A stretch of DNA of 64,000 nucleotides, taken from positions 1 to 64,000 of the forward strand of contig JAGNLA010000006.1 in NCBI GenBank assembly GCA_017999835.1. The letters run 5' to 3'. The translations under genes were made by a program, and so were the position numbers. Under the pieces are notes generated by a model that was given only the letters and a program-made list of their open reading frames with translations, ran no database searches and had not been told where the DNA came from. Origin of the DNA: Caldisericia bacterium (GTDB lineage: Bacteria; Caldisericota; Caldisericia; JAAYUI01). Below, piece after piece: positions 39,309 through 49,029 of this stretch; the first letter of the stretch is position 1, and each line of letters begins with the position of its first letter.

Positions 39309-39632
39309 TTAAAAATTTGCTACATGTTTATTCGGAAGCTTGTTAAACATTTCTTTTGCTTTATTGTATCCTTTTATACCCGTAGCGAGGTAGACATCTT
39401 CTCTAAACATTTTTGGGTCATCTCTCAAATCGATAAGGTCTACAATTTTTTTTGTATTTCTATCTTCAATATACAAAATATAGAAGAAACCAGTATCAAT
39501 TAAGTATTCATTGTAATTCTCGCTGGAAATATGTTCTCCTCTGCCAATGTTATCTGCGCAAACAATACATTCACTCAAACCGATAGTTTTAATTGTACCA
39601 CTATGCTTAATTTTTATTGATCCAATTATCAT
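39309..39632 (-). CDS. Hypothetical protein
   Basis: 107 residues from ATG 39632, preceded by GGGAGGTCAA; the longer frame to 39743 overlaps the next gene and lacks a better start. AT-rich, soluble, with alternating strands at the N-terminus (MIIGSIKIKHSGTIKTIG) and a helical C-terminus (ATGIKGYNKAKEMFNKL). No family recognised. Confidence 0.65.
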   Translation of the reverse strand: MIIGSIKIKHSGTIKTIGLSECIVCADNIGRGEHISSENYNEYLIDTGFFYILYIEDRNTKKIVDLIDLRDDPKMFREDVYLATGIKGYNKAKEMFNKLPNKHVANF

Positions 39633-39717
39633 TTGACCTCCCTTTCTTTTATTGCGAAAATAAAGATAAACTAGTTTTATCTTTATAAGATAAGAATATA
39701 GTTGAAAAGTTACAAAT

Positions 39718-40968
39718 TTAATGTGCTTCTTTTTTCCGTTCATGTTTTGGCATGACTATGAAATAAAAAGTCGAAGCGACCAGGTAGGTCATGCCGGTCA
39801 TGACAAAACTGATCCAGTGCCTGCCGTCCTCAAGCAGCTGGCCGCCGATGCGCGTTCCTGTAGAATTGAGCACGTTCCAGCCGACGGTGATAAATGAGGA
39901 AACTGTCGATAACTCTGACGGCTGGCACACACCCATCCAAAAGCTGCTCCAGACAGGGCCGGTCATGTTCATCAGCGCGTTTCTGATGGCAAAGCCGATG
40001 GCTGCAACATAAAAGTTAGGCGCAAACAGCGTCAGCAACAGGAATGGGATCGAGAGGTACTGGCAATACAGCACAGTTCTGAGGTTGCCGATTTTTTTGG
40101 CAACAATTGGGGAGAGGTACATACCAAAGAAATACGGGAATTTTGCAATCGAAGCCAACGTTCCCCACTGGTCGGCGGTAGTGTTGTAAACCTTTTTGAA
40201 GTAGAGCGCAAACAGAGGAACGGTAAAACCGGCGCCAAAACCAATCAGGAACTGACCAAGCAGCAGTTTCCAGATGAAACCCCAGGACTTCACGTTGCCA
40301 AAAAGCCTTGCAAAAATGTTGCTTCCTTGAAGTTTTGGTCTCGGAACCGAAGCGACAGGTCTGAGTCTGAGGTAGAAACTCACTGACACAGCCGAGAAGC
40401 ACATGGCAATAGCTAGCGCGCACCTGTAGGCAAAGATGCTGCCTGGTTCAACATTAAAAATCTGTGACGCAAGCCAGGTCAGTTTACCGCCAATGAAGTT
40501 ACCAATGATGACTGCGCCTAGGTTTGACATTGCAATCATGGAGAGGATGTTGACGCGCTTGTCAGGATCGGAGCTTTCGACAAGCAGGGGGCCTTCAGAC
40601 AGGCTGTGGGCTGAGCTGGCGATGGTCGAAACAACCGTTGCAGTCATGATGACTGGTGAGAGCGGCAAGAAAACCTGGATGATAAACATTGGGAATGTGA
40701 TCAGCTGCGCAATAAATATTGACCACTTTCTGCCAATCTTGTCAACCAGCAACCCCATGGGGATTGAGACTATTCCGCCTGTCATCGTGCCAAGGGCAGC
40801 AAGAGTCGCAATAAATATAGGGGTGAAACCTTTTGCAAGCAGGAAATATGTGAAGTTTGCTTCGGTTATGCCACCTGAAAGCCCGGCAAAAAACGTTGCA
40901 AAAAGCACTATCCTTGTGTTAAAAGGCATCTGCCCCAGAAAAGCAAACGGTCTGAAGGATCGACTCAT
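39718..40968 (-). CDS. MFS-family transporter
   Basis: 416 residues with about twelve hydrophobic segments. The MFS loop 2-3 signature is present as GLLVDKIGRKWSIF. The rest (GNFIGGKLTWLAS, FLIGFGAGFTVPLFALYF) is typical of drug or metabolite efflux permeases; the substrate is unknown. It starts 7 bases after the stop of the unknown 594-residue protein on the same strand, so the two are probably co-transcribed. Confidence 0.88.
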   Translation of the reverse strand: MSRSFRPFAFLGQMPFNTRIVLFATFFAGLSGGITEANFTYFLLAKGFTPIFIATLAALGTMTGGIVSIPMGLLVDKIGRKWSIFIAQLITFPMFIIQVFLPLSPVIMTATVVSTIASSAHSLSEGPLLVESSDPDKRVNILSMIAMSNLGAVIIGNFIGGKLTWLASQIFNVEPGSIFAYRCALAIAMCFSAVSVSFYLRLRPVASVPRPKLQGSNIFARLFGNVKSWGFIWKLLLGQFLIGFGAGFTVPLFALYFKKVYNTTADQWGTLASIAKFPYFFGMYLSPIVAKKIGNLRTVLYCQYLSIPFLLLTLFAPNFYVAAIGFAIRNALMNMTGPVWSSFWMGVCQPSELSTVSSFITVGWNVLNSTGTRIGGQLLEDGRHWISFVMTGMTYLVASTFYFIVMPKHERKKEAH

Positions 40969-40975
40969 GGCAAAA

Positions 40976-42757
40976 TCAACACTCTTCTACCCTGGCTGTT
41001 GCCAGCCTGCCCATAGATTCGACAATGCTACCGCCAAAACACAGCCAGAAACTGAAAGCATAAGGTCTTCGGTTTAGATAGAACAGGTCTGCATGCTGGG
41101 CATGGCGCTTGAACACTCCTGCAATAACAAGAGAAATAGCCTTGTCAACTTTGGCAAGCTCTTTTTGGTCTTTGAAATCTTTTTTTTGTAATCGGCGAAT
41201 TTCCAGCAATGATTCCCTTACGTCCATGAGTTGTCTGAGTTTTTTTGCAGATTTTTTCGTCATTGGTTTTGAGATGCCGGAAATATTGCCCAGTTTTTTC
41301 AGTCTTTCCGGCAGAGGGTTTGGCAGGTTTCCATCAAGTTCAGCCAGGATAAACCTTGCAATCGAGACAAGCTGGGTCGGGTGGTAGTGACATGCCTCAA
41401 GAATATCCTGAGATTTTCCGGCTTGCGTCCTCCAGTTGTCGGCAAACCATTTTCCTTCCACCCATTCCCCGTAAAAACACGAGAGGAAGGATGGCAGCCT
41501 GAGCTTGCCCCCAACCTGGTCGAGTCTGTCGAGGGCGTCCATGCCGATGCGCAGAATTGTGCCGTTTGGGAAATCCACACCTCTTGCGATCAGCCCTTTT
41601 GTCAGGTGCCCCACCATTGGAGTGTATTTTGAGCCTTTTTCAGGTAGGGCAATTGTCAGCGGTGGTCGTGAGAGTTCGGTTATGAGGGGGCCTGCTTTGC
41701 CGATAAGCGAGATGCAGCATGGCATCTGGCTGATTGTTTTTGCTATGTCGGTGTTTGTGAAGGGTTTTGTGATGTCAAACTGCTTGACAATTTGTCCACG
41801 GTAAAAGGCTAGTTTTACATTGTTTTCTTCAAACACAGCCTTTGTTCGCCAACGAACCAGACCTTTATTGTCATCATCACACTGAAGAAAATATGGCAGT
41901 TCCATTGTCTGCTTGTCCAGCTTGAGCCTTTTTAGCGGGAGCTTGGCTTTCATCAGGGCTTCGTTGTAGGCCTGCTCAAACTCTTGAGGGTGGTTCAGGA
42001 GTGTGGTCAAGGTGATATTTGGTACCTCGGTGTTTGTGAGCTTAAAAATGTCAGAAGCCTTGGCAATTTCAGGTGAAGGTTTTTTTAGGCATTCTTCCCA
42101 CATGAAACGCCAGATGAACAGTTGAAGGTCTGAGATGGTCAGATTTGTGCCAGTTTCGAGGAATGTTTTTGCTTGGCCGTGGAAGAGTCTTGCCCTTTTT
42201 TCAACCTCAGGCCTTGAGGATGCCGGAACAGACCAAAGTGCGCCCCTGTAAGCTTTTAAAAACAAACTGGCATAGGTTTTGACTAGATTTTCATCAAGCA
42301 GGTATGACGAGATTGACCTTTGGGCATCTTCCGTTGGCACAATGCCGAAATAATTTTCTGACTCTGATATCGATTTTGGCAGTCTGCCTTTTACCCAATG
42401 AATTCCCAAATCGGCAAGCGATTCAGAAAGTTCAAACTTCTCAACAACTTCATCAAAAGTCTCGTCCAGATGCTTGAAGTGAAAACCCCAGTGTTTGAAC
42501 TGTTTTGGCTCTATAGGCAGCACATAGAACGGTCCGTACGAAATGTCCTGATGAATCCAGACTATGCCTTTGTATTTGTTGCAAAAATCGGTTGTTATCT
42601 GGTATGGATCGCTGGTTTTGACCGAAAAATCAGGTGTTCCAAACTTTTCATCCTGAATGAAGAATCTGGTATGGTTTCCCGAAAGGGCAAGCCAATAATC
42701 GGTTGGGACGGCGTCCCAAGCAAGATTCTGGTCGCCTTTGAAGATGATTTTGTCCAT
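40976..42757 (-). CDS. Conserved-looking hypothetical protein of about 594 residues
   Basis: From ATG 42757 (ATG 42766 is equally possible). A soluble protein with no signal or membrane segment, of mixed alpha/beta composition: N-terminal WDAVPTDYWLALSGNHTRFF, a central strand-rich part (ELSRPPLTIALPEKGSKYTP, GVDFPNGTILRIGMDALDRL) and a helical, lysine-rich C-terminal third (about 480-560). I do not recognise a family. Its composition matches its neighbours, so it looks native. It is coupled to an MFS transporter downstream. Confidence 0.65.
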   Translation of the reverse strand: MDKIIFKGDQNLAWDAVPTDYWLALSGNHTRFFIQDEKFGTPDFSVKTSDPYQITTDFCNKYKGIVWIHQDISYGPFYVLPIEPKQFKHWGFHFKHLDETFDEVVEKFELSESLADLGIHWVKGRLPKSISESENYFGIVPTEDAQRSISSYLLDENLVKTYASLFLKAYRGALWSVPASSRPEVEKRARLFHGQAKTFLETGTNLTISDLQLFIWRFMWEECLKKPSPEIAKASDIFKLTNTEVPNITLTTLLNHPQEFEQAYNEALMKAKLPLKRLKLDKQTMELPYFLQCDDDNKGLVRWRTKAVFEENNVKLAFYRGQIVKQFDITKPFTNTDIAKTISQMPCCISLIGKAGPLITELSRPPLTIALPEKGSKYTPMVGHLTKGLIARGVDFPNGTILRIGMDALDRLDQVGGKLRLPSFLSCFYGEWVEGKWFADNWRTQAGKSQDILEACHYHPTQLVSIARFILAELDGNLPNPLPERLKKLGNISGISKPMTKKSAKKLRQLMDVRESLLEIRRLQKKDFKDQKELAKVDKAISLVIAGVFKRHAQHADLFYLNRRPYAFSFWLCFGGSIVESMGRLATARVEEC

Positions 42758-42829
42758 TTTTCGCATTTGATTTTACCCAATATGTACAAAAAAATTCTTA
42801 AAGCTCTTTAATAAAAACCGCCAAATGCC

Positions 42830-42835
42830 TATAAT
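42830..42835 (+). promoter_or_regulatory. -10 box giving a leaderless start at GTG 42844
   Basis: A perfect TATAAT ends 8 bases before GTG 42844, with no Shine-Dalgarno between. The -35 candidate (TTTAAT, 17 bases upstream) is poor. Confidence 0.45.
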
Positions 42836-42843
42836 CTGGTACC

Positions 42844-44010
42844 GTGAAAAAGAATAGAATCAGAAACATTATTGTTGTCGCCATTGTGATTGTGCTTGTG
42901 GCAGCCGTGACATATGTGGTTTGGGAATCCATAAAGAATTCGAAGAACCAGCCAAAAACAGAGAACCAGATTCTCGTCCCTACGCTTAACGGCCCTGATG
43001 GAGTAGTCGCAAGAGTAGGCAAAGTCGACATTTTACTTAAGGATTATGCCGACATGGTTGCCAAAGAGCGCATCCGTGTAATGTCAGAACAGAACAAAGA
43101 TATTAATGAGCCAAATAATTCTGAACTGGCCAAGGTTGTCAGGGATTCAATACTGAACAATCTTATAGAGATGGCAGTGTACAAAAACTATGCAATCGAA
43201 AATGGACTTGAACCCACTGACGCACAGTTGACCAAGGCAGTCAACGAGGATGTGGATTCTCAGGCAAGCGAGATTGGCGGTTACGACAAGCTCGAAAAAA
43301 AACTCAAAGAGAATGGATTCAAGTCAGTCGAGGATTACAAGAACAAGCTTCGCAGTGAGAATGAATTCCTTGGTTCCATCATTACGGAAGCAGTAAAAAA
43401 AGATATCCAAAAAAATATAAAGATTTCTGAACAAGAAGCCAAGGATTTTTATGAATCCAAGCTTATTGGCATTTCTAGAATAGTTTTCTATTACAACTCC
43501 AAAGAAAATGACGAAACAACAACAAAAGAAGGCTATGAGACCATGAAAAAGTTGAGAGAGCTCATAGGAACCAAAGGTACTTTTGCAGACATAGCCATGG
43601 AATTTTCCGAAGAATATGAAACAGCGCAATATGGTGGCAAAGTCAGCGATCTTTTCATCAAAGGTTCATTGCCTGAGAGCGTAGAAAAGGTCGTGTGGAA
43701 CCTCAAAGTTGGCCAGGTTAGCGAACCGATATTGACAAGTGATTCATTTTGGATTGTAAAGTTGGACATGGAAACCTACGTTTGGCAGTATTACTTTGCC
43801 GACACTACAACAAAAAAGAAAGTTCCGTTTGAGCAGATAAAAAACAAAGTTGGTGACCAGTTGGTGACCATTAAGGCTCTTGAAGAGGAAAACAAATGGT
43901 ACAGCCAATACTCTTCAAAACTTAAAACAGAAATATTCATAGACTATAAAGAAGTGACAGCGCCGGAAAAAACAGAAAATACCGAAAATAAAACGGACAA
44001 AACAAAGTGA
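42844..44010 (+). CDS. SurA/PrsA-like peptidyl-prolyl isomerase, membrane-anchored
   Basis: 388 residues from GTG 42844. One N-terminal membrane segment (about 8-30) is followed by a SurA_N-type helical chaperone domain (about 55-195: GKVDILLKDYADMVAKERI, DSILNNLIEMAVYKNYA) and a parvulin-like rotamase region (about 200-310: GTKGTFADIAMEFSEE, YGGKVSDLFIKGSLPESVEKVVWNLKVGQVSEPI). The tail is Lys/Thr/Glu-rich. Parvulin catalytic His residues are not evident, so chaperone activity is more likely than isomerase. It sits upstream of two giant secreted Cys-rich proteins and could assist their folding (inference). Confidence 0.85.
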   Translation: MKKNRIRNIIVVAIVIVLVAAVTYVVWESIKNSKNQPKTENQILVPTLNGPDGVVARVGKVDILLKDYADMVAKERIRVMSEQNKDINEPNNSELAKVVRDSILNNLIEMAVYKNYAIENGLEPTDAQLTKAVNEDVDSQASEIGGYDKLEKKLKENGFKSVEDYKNKLRSENEFLGSIITEAVKKDIQKNIKISEQEAKDFYESKLIGISRIVFYYNSKENDETTTKEGYETMKKLRELIGTKGTFADIAMEFSEEYETAQYGGKVSDLFIKGSLPESVEKVVWNLKVGQVSEPILTSDSFWIVKLDMETYVWQYYFADTTTKKKVPFEQIKNKVGDQLVTIKALEEENKWYSQYSSKLKTEIFIDYKEVTAPEKTENTENKTDKTK

Positions 44011-44143
44011 TTTTGCCAGCCAGAAATCTTTAGGTTTTTGTATAGCCTCCCAATGGAGCCATTGAACTGATTTTCGGTTTGTGGTTTATTAATATCAAAT
44101 ATAAAATATGTCAGGGGATTGGCATTTCTTCCCTGGAGGTGAA

Positions 44144-47100
44144 ATGAGAAGAACTCTGGCCTTTCTGGCATTGGCGCTTGCTTTTTCAGGCATAAACCCA
44201 ACCTGGGCAGCATCGGGTGCAGACAACTCTTTTTTCAAGGTTCTTGCTCCTTCCCAGTCAGATGGTGACTGCACTCTCAGGCTGTCTTTCCAGATAGGGA
44301 AAACCTATTACTGGAAGAACGGTCAGATAAAGGGTGTGTCTCCGGACACGACTCCACCGATGGGTACGGCTCCGGAAATCAAGAAGGGCAAAACCTTCCT
44401 GATAATCCGCTACATCACCTCCGAGGTTGGCGCCACGCTACAATATTGGAAAAAAGGGACAGGCGAGGACAAAACAAAACAGGATCAGGTCAGAATTGTC
44501 ACAAAGCAGGGCAAGATTATTGACTTGTGGATTGGCAACCCGATGGCAAAAATAAACGGTGTTTCGGTTGCCATTGACCCAACCGATTCGACAGGGCAGA
44601 TTGCGCCATACATCAAAGGCAAAGGCTACACCATGCTTCCTCTGAGGTTTGTCGGTGACAACCTCGGTGCCAAAATAAACTGGATATCATCATCAACCAC
44701 AGCAGAACTCATCTTTACCGATGAAGAGTGTATAAAAAAATGCTGTGAGTTTTCTGTAGAACCGACAGAACAGATTTCTCTGTGTCCAGGTGAAGAAAAG
44801 TCGGTTAATCTGGCAGTTAAGAATATTTGCCAGGGCAAATCCATCACGCTATCTTTTACGCCAGGCTCAGGCATTTCAGCAATTGACAACAAGCAACTGA
44901 CCATTGAGGCAAACGGTACGGCAATCCTCAAAGCGACCGTGGCGATGCCAACGGTAATTTCTGAAAAAGCGGTTTTCACGCTCAAGGTTTCTTCCGATTG
45001 CGGAGTTGACAAAGAAGTCCAAATCGAGGCGCTTTTCAGGGAACAGCAGTGCCTCAACGAGTGCCAGTGGATCTGTGGTTGCATTGGCAAACTCACCCAG
45101 TCGCAGGATGTTGTGATCGTAGAGTTTTTTGAAGGATGCGCCAAAAAGAACCAAAGAAACTACATCGATACCGGCTCAACAAAAGACCTAATGCTTGGTC
45201 TAACTTTTGGCCAGTATGTTGACAAATATGGCTCAAACCCTTGCGCGCAGATTTGTGTCGATGAAGATGGTGACATCCAGGCTTGGAGGGCTTTCCCGGA
45301 CAGAACACCCTGCTGTCAGGATCACGTGTTTGCAAAACTCGACCTTGTGGACTGCAACTTGAAAATTGCGACAGGAGTCGATCCTGAAGGCACCAGATGG
45401 GTGTTTGACCTGTCGGAGTTTGAAGGCTGTGACGCTTTTGTCGCTGGCAAATGCTACGATTTTGCTGGAACTACCGTCAGGCCCAGGGGCATATCTTTTT
45501 CAGGTTCAGGTTTGCTCGAAGTCACGTCAGTTCAGGAAAAGGATTGTCAGGGAGCGGTTTTAACCGGCAAAGTGTCAATAATCCAGTGCAAGTCGAATCC
45601 GCCAATGGCCATGCTTGACACTGGAGATGGTAGTTCAGTCGAAGTTGAGTTGTTGTGCCAGAGCATGAGGAATGCCGATGGCAGGATTGTGGACTGTCAG
45701 GAAGTCAGGGATGGCGATTGTTTGACGTTTGTCGGATACCATTCTGGAGAACGTTTTGTCGCGTGCAAAGGCGACATACTTCCGTGCATGGCAACCTTCG
45801 AGACTTTCGATTGTCGACTCGACAGCGTGGTTTTACAAAACAATGCTTTGTTGTCAGTGAAAGCGTTTATTGGATGCAAAGGTGAGCAAACCACATTCAC
45901 ATCACCGAGAATGCTTGGCGATGACCTGTCTGAATACAGGAACCTGCTCTCATACTCGGTAACCGGCAACTACGCGAGGCTGACTGTAAACGACTCGACA
46001 ATCGTCCGCTGGAAACCATTGCTGACAGGATGCGGAACCTGCGTTGAGGAACAGCTATTTGAAATCATTGAAGCAAAAATAACTGAGAAATCGGATCAAA
46101 TGATTGTCATCGCTCGAAATCTGGACGGCAGGCTTGTAACCTTTGAAGCAGCCAAGGTTGACGAAGCAATGTTGACCTATAAAGGCACGGCCAAACTTTC
46201 CATCGATGGAAACGGCAAAATTTCAGGCTGGGAAAAACTTTCCGGTGGTTGCTGTTTTGCTGAACAGGGCAGGCTTGTACCATCGAAGAAATCGCTTGCT
46301 GTAAGCTCCATTTCTACTGAAATCGTTACCGGCGACCAGCTGAAGGTTTCAAATGAGTTGGGTGACATCGAGCTTCAACAACTCAAACTAAAACTTTCAA
46401 CACAGGTCAACCCATGGGACAGTTTCCAGCAATATGGAGCAAACTGGATTGGCTCCGACCTTTCAAGTTCGGGTGACACGATCGAATTCCTGCAGTCTTT
46501 CTGCGTACCAGAGTGTACGGCTGCCAGGCTTAAAATACTGAATACTTCAACCACGCAAATTTTCCTTGATGAGGGCAAGACTCCGATGGCAACAGCCGAA
46601 GGAATTGCCCACCTTTCAGATATCTTTTTTACTGTGCCTGCTGGCAGCCACAAGCTTAGATTTGTCCAGAAAAAATCTGCATTTTCTGGATTGATGTTTG
46701 TTCTGACAGGTCAACCTTCCAAAGAGTGCAAAACTTCTAGTTACCAAATCTCCTTTGGTACAGACAGAACGCTTGAAGGCGCCTGTGCTGGGCAAAAGAA
46801 AAAATATGCCTTGCTCCTTTCAAACACTGGCGAAGAAACAAAAACTTTCTCTATAACCCCGGTCAGCGTTGGTCTGGTCATCAACCCCTCAACGGTCAAA
46901 ATCCCAGCTGGCGAACAGGAACTGGTGCAGGTTACGGTTTTGATGCCGGAAAACCCTGAAAATTCAGCTTCTGTAACATTCAGTTTCTATCTTCAGGTTG
47001 ACGGCACGCAACAATCGATGATCGATTTTTCAATTCCGTATGGACAGTGTGATGATTGTTCCCTAAAAACCGACAACACGTTGATAATTCTGCCTGAAAT

Positions 47101-48679
47101 GTGCCCGGATGATTCATCCAAAATAGAGATAAACCTGAAAAACTCATGCTCCAGGGAACTGACCTTAAAATCTGTGTCTGAGGACAAAATGCTCGAGTTG
47201 CCTGCAACAGAGATGATCCTTAAGGCTGATGATGCTCTTTCTTTCAATGTTATTTTCAAAATGCCGGCAAGAGGCGATTCAAAATTCCTCTTTGCCAGCT
47301 TTAGCTTGAAATCTGAAGATAAAACTGTCGTTTATTATGATGTTGTGGCGATGTTCAAAAACGATGAACAATGCTGCTGTGATTTTGGTGTTGAGCTTGT
47401 TACGAGGTTTGTTGCCGAACAAACCATGGAACCTGGCGAAACATTCACCTATGACTATCTGGTAAAAAACAAATGTTCGGGCAGAAAGCTGAGTTTCACA
47501 ATTTCAAAAGGCGACAACATTGTTTCAGTCTCCCCTGAAAGCTTTATTGTCGATGCTGGCAAATCCGTGCCTATGCAGGTGAAGGCGCTTATGCCAGAAA
47601 AAAAAGGCGAGTATGCCCCTTTCAGTTTTGCTGTTGCATGCGATTGCGGAAAAAAAGCTAATATCAGCTTCACAGTAAAATACAAGCAGCAGGCTGTCTG
47701 CTGTGATTATGAGGTTGGATTCACCCAGGACATTCCTCAACCGTTGATGCTTGAACCAGATACGCAGTATGTTTTTGGTATGGGCGTTAAAAACAAGTGC
47801 AAAGAAGTCACCATTTCAGCAACTGTTATCGGTGGAGATTATGTTCAGCAGGTTGAACCAGGGAAACTCATTGTTGGCCCAGGACAAATTGCCGGATTCA
47901 GACTTTTCGTCAAAATGCCATCATGCAAACAGGGCGAGATCGTAACCTTCCGGTTCAGGGTCATTGTTGATGGATGCGACGAGAAAACCTATGAAATACC
48001 TGCTGCCTGTGGAACACAGATGGCAAACTGTTGTGATTATGACATTTCCGATGTTGACGGTCAGTTGAAAAACCTGAAAATTTGCCCCGGAGAATCCAAA
48101 ACCATCAAGCTGACCCTGGTCAACAAATGTCAGGATCGTTTGCTAACCGGCTCAATAAAGAACGGTGATGGAATCAGCGTAGATCCGCCTAATTTTACCA
48201 TCCAGGCCGGGAAGTCAATTTATATCTATATCACAGTTACCATGCCACAGAATGCCACAATTGGCAGTGCCTACACATTCGCATTTCTGGTGATGATTCC
48301 GGGGTGCACTAACAGAAAATATTCGTTTGAAGTGATATGTACAAGTTGTGGTAACGAACCTGAAGGGTGCTGTGATTTTACCTTGAATCTGATTTCCAAT
48401 CCTCCTTCATGTGTCACACCTGGGAAATCGTTTGAAATGACTTTTGAACTGTGCAATTTGTGTTCAAAAAGCATGCAATTTTCGGTTTCCGGGACAGGCG
48501 TCAATACGGGTGTGTTGGCCGTAGGGGCAAACACGTGCACCAGATTTAACGTTTTGTTTTATGTTCCACAGAATGTTTCGAATGTCTATACAATCAAGAT
48601 GAGCGTGTTGATGACGTCTCCAACGGAATGCGTAGGGAAAGGCAAACAGATTGAACTGCCGTTGAAGGTTTGCAATTGA
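44144..48679 (+). CDS. Giant secreted Cys-rich modular protein with N-terminal stalk domain
   Basis: 1511 residues from ATG 44144, led by GGAGGTG (the frame up to 44108 lacks this). A signal peptide (1-23) is followed by a copper-amine-oxidase-N/stalk domain (about 46-190: KTFLIIRYITSEVGATLQYW, GYTMLPLRFVGDNLGAKI). Next comes a CC-type Ig-like module (about 199), a CxWxCGC module (about 306-395) and several OB-like Cys modules (about 395-720). Further beta-sandwich modules start near 862, 968, 1076, 1185, 1295 and 1408; most have CC(D/E)(F/Y), a later CxPG and NxC. It probably forms a disulfide-rich cell-surface or extracellular structure. The same modules occur in the next gene with the stalk at the other end. 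Confidence 0.85.
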   Translation: MRRTLAFLALALAFSGINPTWAASGADNSFFKVLAPSQSDGDCTLRLSFQIGKTYYWKNGQIKGVSPDTTPPMGTAPEIKKGKTFLIIRYITSEVGATLQYWKKGTGEDKTKQDQVRIVTKQGKIIDLWIGNPMAKINGVSVAIDPTDSTGQIAPYIKGKGYTMLPLRFVGDNLGAKINWISSSTTAELIFTDEECIKKCCEFSVEPTEQISLCPGEEKSVNLAVKNICQGKSITLSFTPGSGISAIDNKQLTIEANGTAILKATVAMPTVISEKAVFTLKVSSDCGVDKEVQIEALFREQQCLNECQWICGCIGKLTQSQDVVIVEFFEGCAKKNQRNYIDTGSTKDLMLGLTFGQYVDKYGSNPCAQICVDEDGDIQAWRAFPDRTPCCQDHVFAKLDLVDCNLKIATGVDPEGTRWVFDLSEFEGCDAFVAGKCYDFAGTTVRPRGISFSGSGLLEVTSVQEKDCQGAVLTGKVSIIQCKSNPPMAMLDTGDGSSVEVELLCQSMRNADGRIVDCQEVRDGDCLTFVGYHSGERFVACKGDILPCMATFETFDCRLDSVVLQNNALLSVKAFIGCKGEQTTFTSPRMLGDDLSEYRNLLSYSVTGNYARLTVNDSTIVRWKPLLTGCGTCVEEQLFEIIEAKITEKSDQMIVIARNLDGRLVTFEAAKVDEAMLTYKGTAKLSIDGNGKISGWEKLSGGCCFAEQGRLVPSKKSLAVSSISTEIVTGDQLKVSNELGDIELQQLKLKLSTQVNPWDSFQQYGANWIGSDLSSSGDTIEFLQSFCVPECTAARLKILNTSTTQIFLDEGKTPMATAEGIAHLSDIFFTVPAGSHKLRFVQKKSAFSGLMFVLTGQPSKECKTSSYQISFGTDRTLEGACAGQKKKYALLLSNTGEETKTFSITPVSVGLVINPSTVKIPAGEQELVQVTVLMPENPENSASVTFSFYLQVDGTQQSMIDFSIPYGQCDDCSLKTDNTLIILPEMCPDDSSKIEINLKNSCSRELTLKSVSEDKMLELPATEMILKADDALSFNVIFKMPARGDSKFLFASFSLKSEDKTVVYYDVVAMFKNDEQCCCDFGVELVTRFVAEQTMEPGETFTYDYLVKNKCSGRKLSFTISKGDNIVSVSPESFIVDAGKSVPMQVKALMPEKKGEYAPFSFAVACDCGKKANISFTVKYKQQAVCCDYEVGFTQDIPQPLMLEPDTQYVFGMGVKNKCKEVTISATVIGGDYVQQVEPGKLIVGPGQIAGFRLFVKMPSCKQGEIVTFRFRVIVDGCDEKTYEIPAACGTQMANCCDYDISDVDGQLKNLKICPGESKTIKLTLVNKCQDRLLTGSIKNGDGISVDPPNFTIQAGKSIYIYITVTMPQNATIGSAYTFAFLVMIPGCTNRKYSFEVICTSCGNEPEGCCDFTLNLISNPPSCVTPGKSFEMTFELCNLCSKSMQFSVSGTGVNTGVLAVGANTCTRFNVLFYVPQNVSNVYTIKMSVLMTSPTECVGKGKQIELPLKVCN

Positions 48680-49029
48680 AAATATTTTCGCCAATTTTGC
48701 GCCAATGTTTGTAAATTGTAAACAATAATAATAGGAAATTGCAAATTAATATGAATAAATATGATTTATTAACTGTATAAAATAATGAATAAATTGAAAA
48801 ATAAATCATCTTTTCTTAAAAATAAAAGATGATTGGATTATCATGTTTTTGAGAAAAGTTGAATAGGGAGCTGAATAATTCAGGAATATCAATGGTTATC
48901 AAATCATAAATATTATTTTGTGTAGTACTGTTGTTTTTGGCTGAAGAATAATTCTATTATCTTTAATTATCGGTTCCAAACATCGCTTCAATGCAATAAA
49001 ATCTTATCGAATTTCTTTGGAGGTGATGC
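48680..49029. other. AT-rich intergenic region with hairpin and palindrome
   Basis: Very AT-rich leader region between the two giant genes. It holds AATCATCTTTT (48804-48814) with AAAAGATGATT (48824-48834), a perfect 11-bp stem followed by little T-tract, and the 13-bp palindrome CTGAATAATTCAG (48871-48883). A TTGAGA-17-TGAATA promoter candidate overlaps the palindrome. No gene seen. Confidence 0.5.

Noticed and set aside
40436-41077. Plus-strand frame of 213 codons
   Set aside because: Antisense to the MFS gene, without a start signal or a recognisable domain.
44626-45144. Minus-strand frame of 172 codons
   Set aside because: Antisense shadow inside the giant Cys-rich gene.
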